From a virus, in the IMG/VR virus record IMGVR_UViG_3300022689_000074, positions 1 to 36,133 of that record: a DNA stretch of 36,133 nt. One strand, given 5' to 3'. A program made the translations under genes and the position numbers. The notes beneath the pieces were generated by a model. That model searched no databases and was not told where the DNA came from. It was given only the letters and a program-made list of their open reading frames with translations. Below are positions 21,807-27,365 of this stretch, one piece after another (position 1 is the first letter of the stretch; each line of letters begins with the position of its first letter).

Positions 21807-21978
21807 TGTGACTGATGTTGCCAAGCAAATAGCCAGAGATGAGGACATGGATCACATAGAAGTCAAAAAGGTTCTGCGCTGTTTGGTTCATCTGTATTGG
21901 CAAGATGATGACTTCAGGATCGCTTTTTTTAATTACCAGGAATATGTCAGGCAAAAGCTAGGAGTGAGCATAGGATGA
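21778..21978 (+). CDS. Hypothetical small acidic protein
   Basis: 66 residues from ATG 21778, served by GAGG at 21768-21771; an ATG four codons earlier is possible. Helical, acidic (VAKQIARDEDMDHIEVKKVLRCLVHLYWQDDDFRIAFFNYQEYV) with a compact hydrophobic core. It may be a small regulator or adaptor, but no motif is identifiable. ATGA overlap with the next gene. Confidence 0.55.
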   Translation: MPEKKETSPNVTDVAKQIARDEDMDHIEVKKVLRCLVHLYWQDDDFRIAFFNYQEYVRQKLGVSIG

Positions 21979-22187
21979 CAAATCAAAGACTAGAAAAACT
22001 TTATGAGGGTAAGGCCTTAGAGGAAGCCAAGAGAGTGCGCAACAGGATTAAGGCTGGAAAGATGCCAAGCTCTACCAGGGAGAAGCGCAAAGTAGGAGTC
22101 AAGCGCAAGTCTGATGGCAAGCTTGTGGGCGTAAATGTTGAAATCTGGTATGATACCGTCAGGATATTTGCAGATGCTGCAAGTTAA
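21975..22187 (+). CDS. Hypothetical small basic protein
   Basis: 70 residues from ATG 21975. A basic N-terminal helix (RLEKLYEGKALEEAKRVRNRIKAG) and a lysine/arginine-rich centre (REKRKVGVKRKSDGK) precede a beta C-terminus (GVNVEIWYDTVRIFADAAS). It may bind nucleic acid. Its end overlaps the start of the metallopeptidase-like gene by 14 bases. Confidence 0.55.
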   Translation: MTNQRLEKLYEGKALEEAKRVRNRIKAGKMPSSTREKRKVGVKRKSDGKLVGVNVEIWYDTVRIFADAAS

Positions 22188-22479
22188 AGAGAAGTATCAA
22201 CACTGGCTTCCTCAAACCCTTGGTGTGGCTGCAATAACAATCTATCCCTATATTCTTTACTCATGGGGATCAGCTCCAACATGGCTGCAAGTTCATGAGT
22301 GGACTCATATCAATCAAGTCAGAAGGGTAGGCTTTGTCAGGTTCTATCTCTCCTATGTGCTTTACTACTTAGCTGGGAGAGTTGAGGGCAAGCCAGGCTG
22401 GATGGCCTATGAAGATATACCCTATGAGATTGAAGCCAGAATCTCTGAAGGTGTTTGGAGATCGAATGGGGATAGATAG
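22174..22479 (+). CDS. Membrane-associated protein with HExxH metallopeptidase-like motif
   Basis: 101 residues from ATG 22174 (AGGAT at 22163-22167); earlier in-frame ATGs at 22135 and 22150 lack a Shine-Dalgarno. Residues about 14-33 form a hydrophobic segment (TLGVAAITIYPYILYSW). H41-E-W-T-H45 is an HExxH zinc motif, followed by INQVRRVGF, a second hydrophobic helix (YLSYVLYYLAG) and IPYEIEAR, with E85 or E87 as a possible third zinc ligand. Phages encode short proteins of this pattern, usually of unknown function. Proteolysis has not been shown, and it could be a zinc-binding non-enzyme. The next gene starts inside it. Confidence 0.6.
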   Translation: MLQVKEKYQHWLPQTLGVAAITIYPYILYSWGSAPTWLQVHEWTHINQVRRVGFVRFYLSYVLYYLAGRVEGKPGWMAYEDIPYEIEARISEGVWRSNGDR

Positions 22480-23212
22480 AAGTCCAAAGGGTGGGCTCTG
22501 CCAGCCTAGAGATTATGGAATAGAATGCGGAGATGAGCTTTGCTGGACTGGCCATGAGATTTACCTAAAGGGCAAAAATACAATGTCAGTTGATTATGCC
22601 AAGCACTTCTCAAGAGGCTTCGGGCTTGTGAGATCACCAGATCCTCATTTTACCGATAACGGTTTTGGTGCTTACTACAAAAATCCCTGGGATGGAGTCA
22701 TCTCAAGAGATCAATCATGTGGCTTTCTTGCTGGCATTACTGCTCTAGGGGATTGGAGGGCAGCTCTCAAATATGTTATTCATCATGCAGCTTGGCTGTG
22801 GCTTTTTACATACAACACCAGAGACAACGGTAAAGATCCTGGCAGCACTCCCTGGAAGCGTCCAGACTTCACAGGACCTAATATCTGGGCTTTAGAGATC
22901 AGAGCCTTGGGGTGGGTAGGCTTGCCGCTCTATCCTCTTCTGTGGCTGTTTGATGCTCATGATTTTTTCAATGCAATTCTTTATAGGTTCAAAAGAAAAA
23001 TAGATCCCATCAACTTTACAATCAGGATGATAGTGGCAAAAGAGGTCAAGCCAACTCTATTCTCTCTTCTGACATTCCATTGGGTAGCAAACAAGGCAAA
23101 GCTGGTTGAGGAGCTAAAGTATTACTGGTGTGGCTGGAGAGGTCACTGCAGCATGGTAGAGCTTTATGAAAAGAAGTTGTTCAGTTCAAAGCGAAGGAAT
23201 GGTGCGAAGTGA
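22466..23212 (+). CDS. Hypothetical protein paired with the HExxH protein
   Basis: 248 residues from ATG 22466 (GGAG 22457-22460), overlapping the HExxH gene by 14 bases. Aromatic-rich: a polar N-terminal half with HFTDNGFGAYYKNPWDGVISRDQSCGF, several Trp/Tyr/Phe clusters (AAWLWLFTYNTRDNG), a hydrophobic stretch VGLPLYPLLWLFDAHDFFNAILY at about residues 152-174 that may enter the membrane, and a C terminus rich in Cys, Trp and Lys. No catalytic signature recognised. The SRDQ motif and aromatic residues hint at an enzyme with a carbohydrate-like pocket, but this is speculative. Tight coupling suggests it works with the preceding protein. Confidence 0.6.
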   Translation: MGIDRSPKGGLCQPRDYGIECGDELCWTGHEIYLKGKNTMSVDYAKHFSRGFGLVRSPDPHFTDNGFGAYYKNPWDGVISRDQSCGFLAGITALGDWRAALKYVIHHAAWLWLFTYNTRDNGKDPGSTPWKRPDFTGPNIWALEIRALGWVGLPLYPLLWLFDAHDFFNAILYRFKRKIDPINFTIRMIVAKEVKPTLFSLLTFHWVANKAKLVEELKYYWCGWRGHCSMVELYEKKLFSSKRRNGAK

Positions 23213-23256
23213 TTGTAAACCAGATTGTAAACCTGAGTCGGTTTTAATTGTAAAAC
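23212..23256 (+). repeat. Three direct ATTGTAAA repeats upstream of a gene
   Basis: ATTGTAAAC at 23212-23220 and 23224-23232, and ATTGTAAAAC at 23247-23256: spacings of 12 and 23 bases, near one and two helical turns. They fill the gap before the gene at 23284. They may bind a regulator, but no -10 or -35 is clear. Confidence 0.4.
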
Positions 23257-23283
23257 AGATCATGAAGCGTATTGGAGTGTGTA

Positions 23284-23649
23284 ATGAATAGTATCGGTCA
23301 AGTGATGATAATAATAGGTATAGGTTTTGTGGTGTTTCCATACTTTAGAAGCCATTTAGAAAAAGAAATCCGCAATGAATTTAAAAACAACTTTAAAGCT
23401 GGCTCAAAGGTTATTGATGTGCGCAAGGCAAGCAGCATTGAGGTTGTAAACATGGGTCACAGAGTTGAGATAAGATGGGTTAATGATTTGGAGACTAAAG
23501 AAGAAAGAGAAAAGAAGCTCAAGAAATTATATAAAGATACACCGAAAGGTGTTCTTGCTCCAGAGATTCCAGAACATATGTGGCTACCTTGGGAGCATTA
23601 TTCTGAAACGATAACGGTCTGGTCAGACAAGGGAAAGCGTGATGAATAA
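23284..23649 (+). CDS. Small membrane-anchored protein
   Basis: 121 residues from ATG 23284, with GGAG at 23274-23277; an in-frame ATG at 23272 is possible. Residues about 5-24 are a single membrane segment (GQVMIIIGIGFVVFPYF) followed by a charged cytoplasmic or periplasmic part with beta character (SSIEVVNMGHRVEIRWVND) and a helix rich in Glu/Lys. No known family. The proximal position of three direct repeats suggests that it has its own control. Confidence 0.6.
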   Translation: MNSIGQVMIIIGIGFVVFPYFRSHLEKEIRNEFKNNFKAGSKVIDVRKASSIEVVNMGHRVEIRWVNDLETKEEREKKLKKLYKDTPKGVLAPEIPEHMWLPWEHYSETITVWSDKGKRDE

Positions 23650-23698
23650 AACCATGCAAGCGAAGTGTGAAACCCTAACCGAGATGCTGGGGGATTGA

Positions 23699-23815
23699 GT
23701 GAGCAAATGCGATAAATGTGGCCAAGGTGTAGATATGTGGACTGCCTACTATTGGTTTTCAAAATACAAAAAATGGCTTTGCTTTAAATGTATTTATGAG
23801 AGGAGCGAGCGGTGA
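23699..23815 (+). CDS. 38-residue zinc-knuckle miniprotein
   Basis: GTG 23699 with GGGGG at 23689-23693, closing at TGA 23813-23815, overlapping the next GTG by four bases (GTGA). Two Cys-x2-Cys pairs, CDKC at residues 4-7 and CFKC at 28-31, are separated by an aromatic run (MWTAYYWFSKYKKWL), giving a single small zinc ribbon. Coupled overlap and the intact cysteine pattern support a real gene despite its size. Function unknown. Confidence 0.6.
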   Translation: MSKCDKCGQGVDMWTAYYWFSKYKKWLCFKCIYERSER

Positions 23816-24102
23816 GTGAGTATAAAGAGTTTTGGATAGCCAAAGGCACAAGTAACTTTGCAGATGAGCTAGGCTACGACTGTGAAACTGGAGAGGATCG
23901 TAAGCATACCTGCGAGTTTTATGATCTGATATCTGAATCCGACACTATTAAAAACGGCACCCACGTTATCGAACACCAGGCAGTGCTAGACAAAGACAAA
24001 CAGATTGCAAAACTAAAATCCCTGCTTTCTTCTCACGTAACCCTATCAAGGCTTAACGATAAAGACAGGGCAGAAGTTCTTTCTATTTTGCAGAATGATT
24101 AA
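23812..24102 (+). CDS. Hypothetical protein, end of the rightward accessory block
   Basis: 96 residues from GTG 23812, with AGGAG at 23801-23805. N-terminal half is polar with CETGEDRKHTCEFYD; the C-terminal half is helical (HQAVLDKDKQIAKLKSLLSSHVTLSRLNDKDRAEVLSILQ). No family is recognised. It ends fifteen bases from the converging leftward operon, with a hairpin between. Confidence 0.6.
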   Translation: MSEYKEFWIAKGTSNFADELGYDCETGEDRKHTCEFYDLISESDTIKNGTHVIEHQAVLDKDKQIAKLKSLLSSHVTLSRLNDKDRAEVLSILQND

Positions 24103-24121
24103 GCTACTAAGTAGAATCATT
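24094..24121. terminator. Hairpin between converging operons
   Basis: AATGATT (24094-24100) pairs with AATCATT (24115-24121), with an inner CTAC/GTAG stem, near the 3' ends of two converging genes. It may act as a bidirectional terminator. The T-tracts are weak. Confidence 0.5.
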
Positions 24122-24347
24122 GCTCAGTCTTATGCTCTGGTAAATCCACCAGCGAGCTTTCATCAACCAAGTTCTCATAAAAAAAATTCTGCATGATCTG
24201 AATTATATCAGTTGCATTCAAAGCATCATCAGAGTGGATCTCTATTTCAAACCCTTTACAGCCAGGCTTTATGGTCATCTCTACAGTGTAGCCAGGCTCA
24301 TCTGAAAACCTTAGAGACGCTTCTTTGGGCTGCCTTTGGGCTTCCAT
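24117..24347 (-). CDS. Hypothetical protein, third gene of leftward operon
   Basis: 76 residues, ATG at 24347 preceded on its strand by AAAGGT. Beta-strand rich (GYTVEMTIKPGCKGFEIEIHSDD), then a helix ATDIIQIMQNFFYENL. It overlaps the upstream gene of the same strand by 37 bases. No family recognised; possibly a small regulator or accessory to the phosphoesterase operon. Confidence 0.55.
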   Translation of the reverse strand: MEAQRQPKEASLRFSDEPGYTVEMTIKPGCKGFEIEIHSDDALNATDIIQIMQNFFYENLVDESSLVDLPEHKTEQ

Positions 24348-24571
24348 TGGATTACCTTTCTGGATTTTATTGCAACCTTAGGAATCTGGATTCTTCCATT
24401 GGCTGAGTCATTGGCCTGATCTATTGAGTGGGCAATCATTATAAAGTCTTCCGATTCTTTGACGAGAAAGCCAAGAGTGATGCAGCTCTCATGCTCTATT
24501 TCAGAATCCTTTATCTTCTCCCAGCCATGATCTGAGGCTGAGTCTATCCATTCAACCAGTAAAGCCTTCAT
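24311..24571 (-). CDS. Small conserved-looking phage protein, second gene of leftward operon
   Basis: 86 residues, ATG at 24571 overlapping the phosphoesterase stop (ATGA). The pattern LVEWIDSASDHGWEKIKDSE, CITLGFLVKESEDFIMIAHSIDQ, GRIQIPKVAIKSRKVI recurs in small phage proteins of unknown function, with a beta-barrel-like alternation. Its role is not known. Transcription is leftward, opposite to all neighbours except the RHH gene and the repressor. Confidence 0.6.
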   Translation of the reverse strand: MKALLVEWIDSASDHGWEKIKDSEIEHESCITLGFLVKESEDFIMIAHSIDQANDSANGRIQIPKVAIKSRKVIQWKPKGSPKKRL

Positions 24572-25329
24572 GCCTTAAACCTCTTGCCACCAAAGACGCA
24601 AGTATAGTCATCAAGGATCTGAGTTGGGTTTGTGTAGAAGTATTTTGTCTTTGGATCGACATAGACAATATCAAAACCAAGCTGCCATTGATGATGTGAC
24701 TTTACATAGCCATAGATTTTAGGAAAAATCCGATGCCCACCAAGATAGCCTGGTGAATAAACAATATGATCAGAACCATCCATTCCGACAATGTGTGAGA
24801 ACTCTCTTGTGTGTTTGTGGCCATAGACGAGGCTACAGAGTGCCTTTCTTGCTGTTGCCTGAGGAGATGCCATAGAAAACGGTTCGTGTCTCGCATAGAG
24901 CTTGCTCCCTAGTATCTGATACTTTTGTGAAGGGCCATAAGGAACCCAGGTCCACCGAGGCCTTTGATGTAGGTTGAACAATGTTAGACAGTCCACCAGG
25001 CCATAGAGTGCTGGAGCCTGGTCTTGCAAGTATCTTTCTAGACGGAACTCATGGTTCCCTTGAATGTAGACCTTCCTTGCATCAGGGAAAACCTCATCAA
25101 TCTCAGTCAGTGCCTCATTCACAGAAACCAACTCTTTATCAAGCATTGATGGGAGGGTGGGATCTTTCTTGTGACTAGAGACAGAAAAGAAGTCTGCGTA
25201 GTCGCCTAGGATGCACACCTCAGAAATTTTCTGGGTGGACGCAACCTCAAGCATCAAGTTGTAGGCCTTTCGATCTACCCAAGGGAAATGACAATCAGGA
25301 ATGATGAGGCTTGCCTTAAGGTTGCTCAT
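24568..25329 (-). CDS. Calcineurin-like metallophosphoesterase
   Basis: 253 residues, ATG at 25329. Metal-binding motifs of the superfamily are all present: D12-x-H14 (PDCHFP), GDYADF with D43, GNHEF with N92-H93, a histidine at 148, and GHKHT with H171 and H173. Two metal ions are expected, acting on phosphomonoesters, diesters or nucleotides; the substrate is unknown. It is the first gene of a leftward operon with promoter B upstream, and has no clear Shine-Dalgarno. Phage enzymes of this superfamily may degrade signalling nucleotides or process nucleic acid ends. A moron-like location between the packaging genes suggests an accessory or host-directed function. Confidence 0.85.
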   Translation of the reverse strand: MSNLKASLIIPDCHFPWVDRKAYNLMLEVASTQKISEVCILGDYADFFSVSSHKKDPTLPSMLDKELVSVNEALTEIDEVFPDARKVYIQGNHEFRLERYLQDQAPALYGLVDCLTLFNLHQRPRWTWVPYGPSQKYQILGSKLYARHEPFSMASPQATARKALCSLVYGHKHTREFSHIVGMDGSDHIVYSPGYLGGHRIFPKIYGYVKSHHQWQLGFDIVYVDPKTKYFYTNPTQILDDYTCVFGGKRFKA

Positions 25330-25374
25330 GAATTGATTAAAGCGAGCAATGAAAGACTTTGACAGGATGCCCAG

Positions 25375-25407
25375 ACCTAAAGTTCAACTATAGGTCAACT
25401 TTAAGCG
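25375..25407. promoter_or_regulatory. 11-bp-repeat promoter region between phosphoesterase and terminase (site B)
   Basis: Plus strand units: ACCTAAAGTTC (25375-25385), AACTATAGGTC (25386-25396), AACTTTAAGCG (25397-25407). Read rightward, CTAAAG, 17 bases and TTTAAG lie in the same register as at site A. Read leftward, TATAGT (25392 to 25387) follows AAAGTTGACC. The site is nearly palindromic, so both the terminase and the phosphoesterase operon can be driven or repressed from it. A perfect TTGACA at 25359-25364 lacks a matching -10. Confidence 0.5.
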
Positions 25408-25433
25408 GAAGATGCAGCATAGTCATAGACCAG

Positions 25434-26834
25434 ATGTTAGCTACAGAAGATGAAATCCTGACATATTACACTGAAGTCATCGAGAGGCTTCATGAGAGTT
25501 GGACTCCACATGAGGGCCAGCTCCCTATAGGGCAAGCTCTCTTTGGTGATGAGATCCGTGAGATCTTTCTAGAGTGCGGCAGAAACTTTGGAAAAACTGA
25601 GTTCATTGATTATGCTGTATGGAGAAATGCTCAGACAAGGCCTGGCTCTACCAACTACATTTTCTACCCATTACTGAAGCAAGCCAAAGAGGTGATCTGG
25701 AAGTCAAAGAGAGTGCTGGAGTTTGGGCCATCAGATTGGATTGCTGGCACCAATGACACTGAGCTTAGGATCACATTAAAGAATGGCTCTTTCATCAAGC
25801 TAGACGGATCTGACAACACTGAGAGCTATAGAGGAGTGAAGATCAAGAATGGCTCCCTGGTGGTCATGGATGAGTTCAAGGATTTTAAGCCAGAGTTCTA
25901 TGAAGCCATTGAGCCCAACTTTATTGATGCCTATGTGCTGATAGCAGGAACACCTCCAGAAAGGGATGACTGCCAGTTTATAGAGGTGGCTGATGAATTC
26001 CAAAAGAACCCAAAGAAAAGACATTTCAACAGGAGCTGCTTCGATAATCCCCACATCTCAAGAGACTTTCTCTACTCAAAAAGAGATGAGCTTTACTTAA
26101 AAGGTGATGGGGAAATATGGGAGCGTGAATATTTAGCCAAAAGAGTCCAAGGTGGAAAGAGGAGTATATTCCCAATGATATCGAGCTTTGAAACTACAAA
26201 CCACAGAAACCTTATCAGGGAAATTGCTAGAGATAAATCAAGCCTGGAATGGTACATCATAGCAGATCCAGGGAGTGCAACTTGCTTTGCACAGATGTTT
26301 GTGGCCATAAATCCCTACACAAAAATGATCTACATTCTTGATGAGATTTATGAGACTGATGCAAATGAAACCTCTGTAGGCAAGATAGGAAGACGCATGA
26401 TTGAAAAGAGGAATGAATTCTATGAGCACAAAGAGGCTTGGGATCTTGGCCATGATGAGGCAGCGAAGTGGTATGAGAATGAGTTGTTCGATCAGTTCAA
26501 GATAGATTCCCAGGGCGTTAAAAAGAAAGAGGCAGACAAAGAGACTGGCCTTTCACTCATCAAAGACATATTTATCGAGGGAAAAATCAAGATATCAGAC
26601 AGATGCACAAACCTGCTTAGTGAGATGAGAAACTATGTGAAGGATCGCAATGGCAGGATTCCAAAAGAAAATGATCATTTAATAGACTGCTTCAGATATT
26701 TGTTGATCTTCTCTGGCTACAACTTAAACAAAACGGAGCAGCCAGTCCCAGAAAAGGACAGAGAGGACTTTAGAGCAGAGCCTCTAGAGTTTAATGGTGA
26801 CGATCCTTACAGAGAGCTTACAGACGACTATTAG
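25434..26834 (+). CDS. terL: Terminase large subunit
   Basis: 466 residues from ATG 25434, the first sensible start after promoter B; a frame open from TTG 25359 runs through the promoter. No Shine-Dalgarno is evident. The ATPase domain has Walker A CGRNFGKT (48-55) and Walker B VVMDE (143-147). The RNase H-like nuclease domain has D278 in IIADPGS, ILDE near residue 302, and NDHLIDCF with D418. It pumps DNA into the procapsid and cuts it. Convergent with the RHH gene, sharing three bases with its stop. Confidence 0.88.
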   Translation: MLATEDEILTYYTEVIERLHESWTPHEGQLPIGQALFGDEIREIFLECGRNFGKTEFIDYAVWRNAQTRPGSTNYIFYPLLKQAKEVIWKSKRVLEFGPSDWIAGTNDTELRITLKNGSFIKLDGSDNTESYRGVKIKNGSLVVMDEFKDFKPEFYEAIEPNFIDAYVLIAGTPPERDDCQFIEVADEFQKNPKKRHFNRSCFDNPHISRDFLYSKRDELYLKGDGEIWEREYLAKRVQGGKRSIFPMISSFETTNHRNLIREIARDKSSLEWYIIADPGSATCFAQMFVAINPYTKMIYILDEIYETDANETSVGKIGRRMIEKRNEFYEHKEAWDLGHDEAAKWYENELFDQFKIDSQGVKKKEADKETGLSLIKDIFIEGKIKISDRCTNLLSEMRNYVKDRNGRIPKENDHLIDCFRYLLIFSGYNLNKTEQPVPEKDREDFRAEPLEFNGDDPYRELTDDY

Positions 26835-27046
26835 CCCTCAAAAGGCTCATCATGCAGCTCCATAAGTCTTGCAATCTCTTTTCTCATTACAATCCTCATG
26901 CACTCTGCAGAGCTAACCTTGTGACGCTCTTTCAGAAGAGAATAGGCTCTCTTCACTTCGGGCTCTACCCATAAAGTTAAAGGCTCAGTCAGGTTCTTTT
27001 GACGCACTCTCGGAATCTCTTTGGTGTCTTCTATTACTTGACTCAT
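26831..27046 (-). CDS. Ribbon-helix-helix DNA-binding regulator
   Basis: 71 residues, ATG at 27046. After a charged N-terminal arm, PLTLWV (about residues 22-27) forms the DNA-contacting strand, EPEVKRAYSLLKERH the first helix, KVS the turn, and SAECMRIVMRKEIARLMEL the second helix: the RHH (Arc/CopG/MetJ) fold. These dimers bind tandem operators near 10-11 bp spacing. Promoter C with 11-bp repeats lies directly upstream, so autoregulation and control of sites A and B are proposed. It is transcribed against the flanking late genes and has no clear Shine-Dalgarno. Confidence 0.7.
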   Translation of the reverse strand: MSQVIEDTKEIPRVRQKNLTEPLTLWVEPEVKRAYSLLKERHKVSSAECMRIVMRKEIARLMELHDEPFEG

Positions 27047-27090
27047 AGACTAACTAAAGAAGCTGCCAAAGCAAAGGTCAACTCCAAAGT

Positions 27091-27134
27091 GAAATATAGT
27101 TCAGCTTTAGTTTACCTTTAGTTGGTTTTAGCCG
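27091..27134 (-). promoter_or_regulatory. Divergent promoter with four 11-bp units (site C)
   Basis: On the minus strand, reading toward the RHH gene: CGGCTAAAACC (27134-27124), AACTAAAGGTA (27123-27113), AACTAAAGCTG (27112-27102), AACTATATTTC (27101-27091). The last unit holds TATATT (27098 to 27093), 17 bases from CTAAAG. On the plus strand a TATAGT (27095-27100) overlaps it, facing the portal operon. Start of the RHH transcript is expected near 27086. Confidence 0.6.
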
Positions 27135-27146
27135 TAGCGTCTGCTC

Positions 27147-27365
27147 ATGGGAATAATCGACATCATAACAATATCTATGGCAGCGACTTGTCTTTTTGTT
27201 TCACTCTTGACAGCTGGCTTATGCGCTTTCTGTTTGATCGAATACAAGTCATTCAAAAAATCAACTCATTCCATTCAATATGTGCCTGTGGAGCCTGGTG
27301 ATTCAGGACTCTCTGAAAAACAGATGAATGATTTTGACTCCAATCCTTATGAGGAAGAATTATGA
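27147..27365 (+). CDS. Small membrane protein before the portal gene
   Basis: 72 residues. Residues about 5-33 are hydrophobic (IITISMAATCLFVSLLTAGLCAFCLIE), one probable membrane span. The rest is polar with a proline- and acid-rich tail. No Shine-Dalgarno is clear. A possible holin-like protein given the missing holin, but its size and place are also consistent with an unknown head-operon protein. The ATGA overlap with the portal gene ties it to the head operon. Confidence 0.6.
   Translation: MGIIDIITISMAATCLFVSLLTAGLCAFCLIEYKSFKKSTHSIQYVPVEPGDSGLSEKQMNDFDSNPYEEEL

Noticed and set aside
23642-23698. An 18-codon frame starting inside the end of the gene at 23284
   Set aside because: Too short and without recognisable features. 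It may be only a spacer that couples translation to the 38-codon zinc-knuckle gene.
25359-25433. A longer large terminase starting at TTG 25359
   Set aside because: The extra 25 residues do not resemble terminase N termini and would place the whole repeat promoter inside coding sequence.
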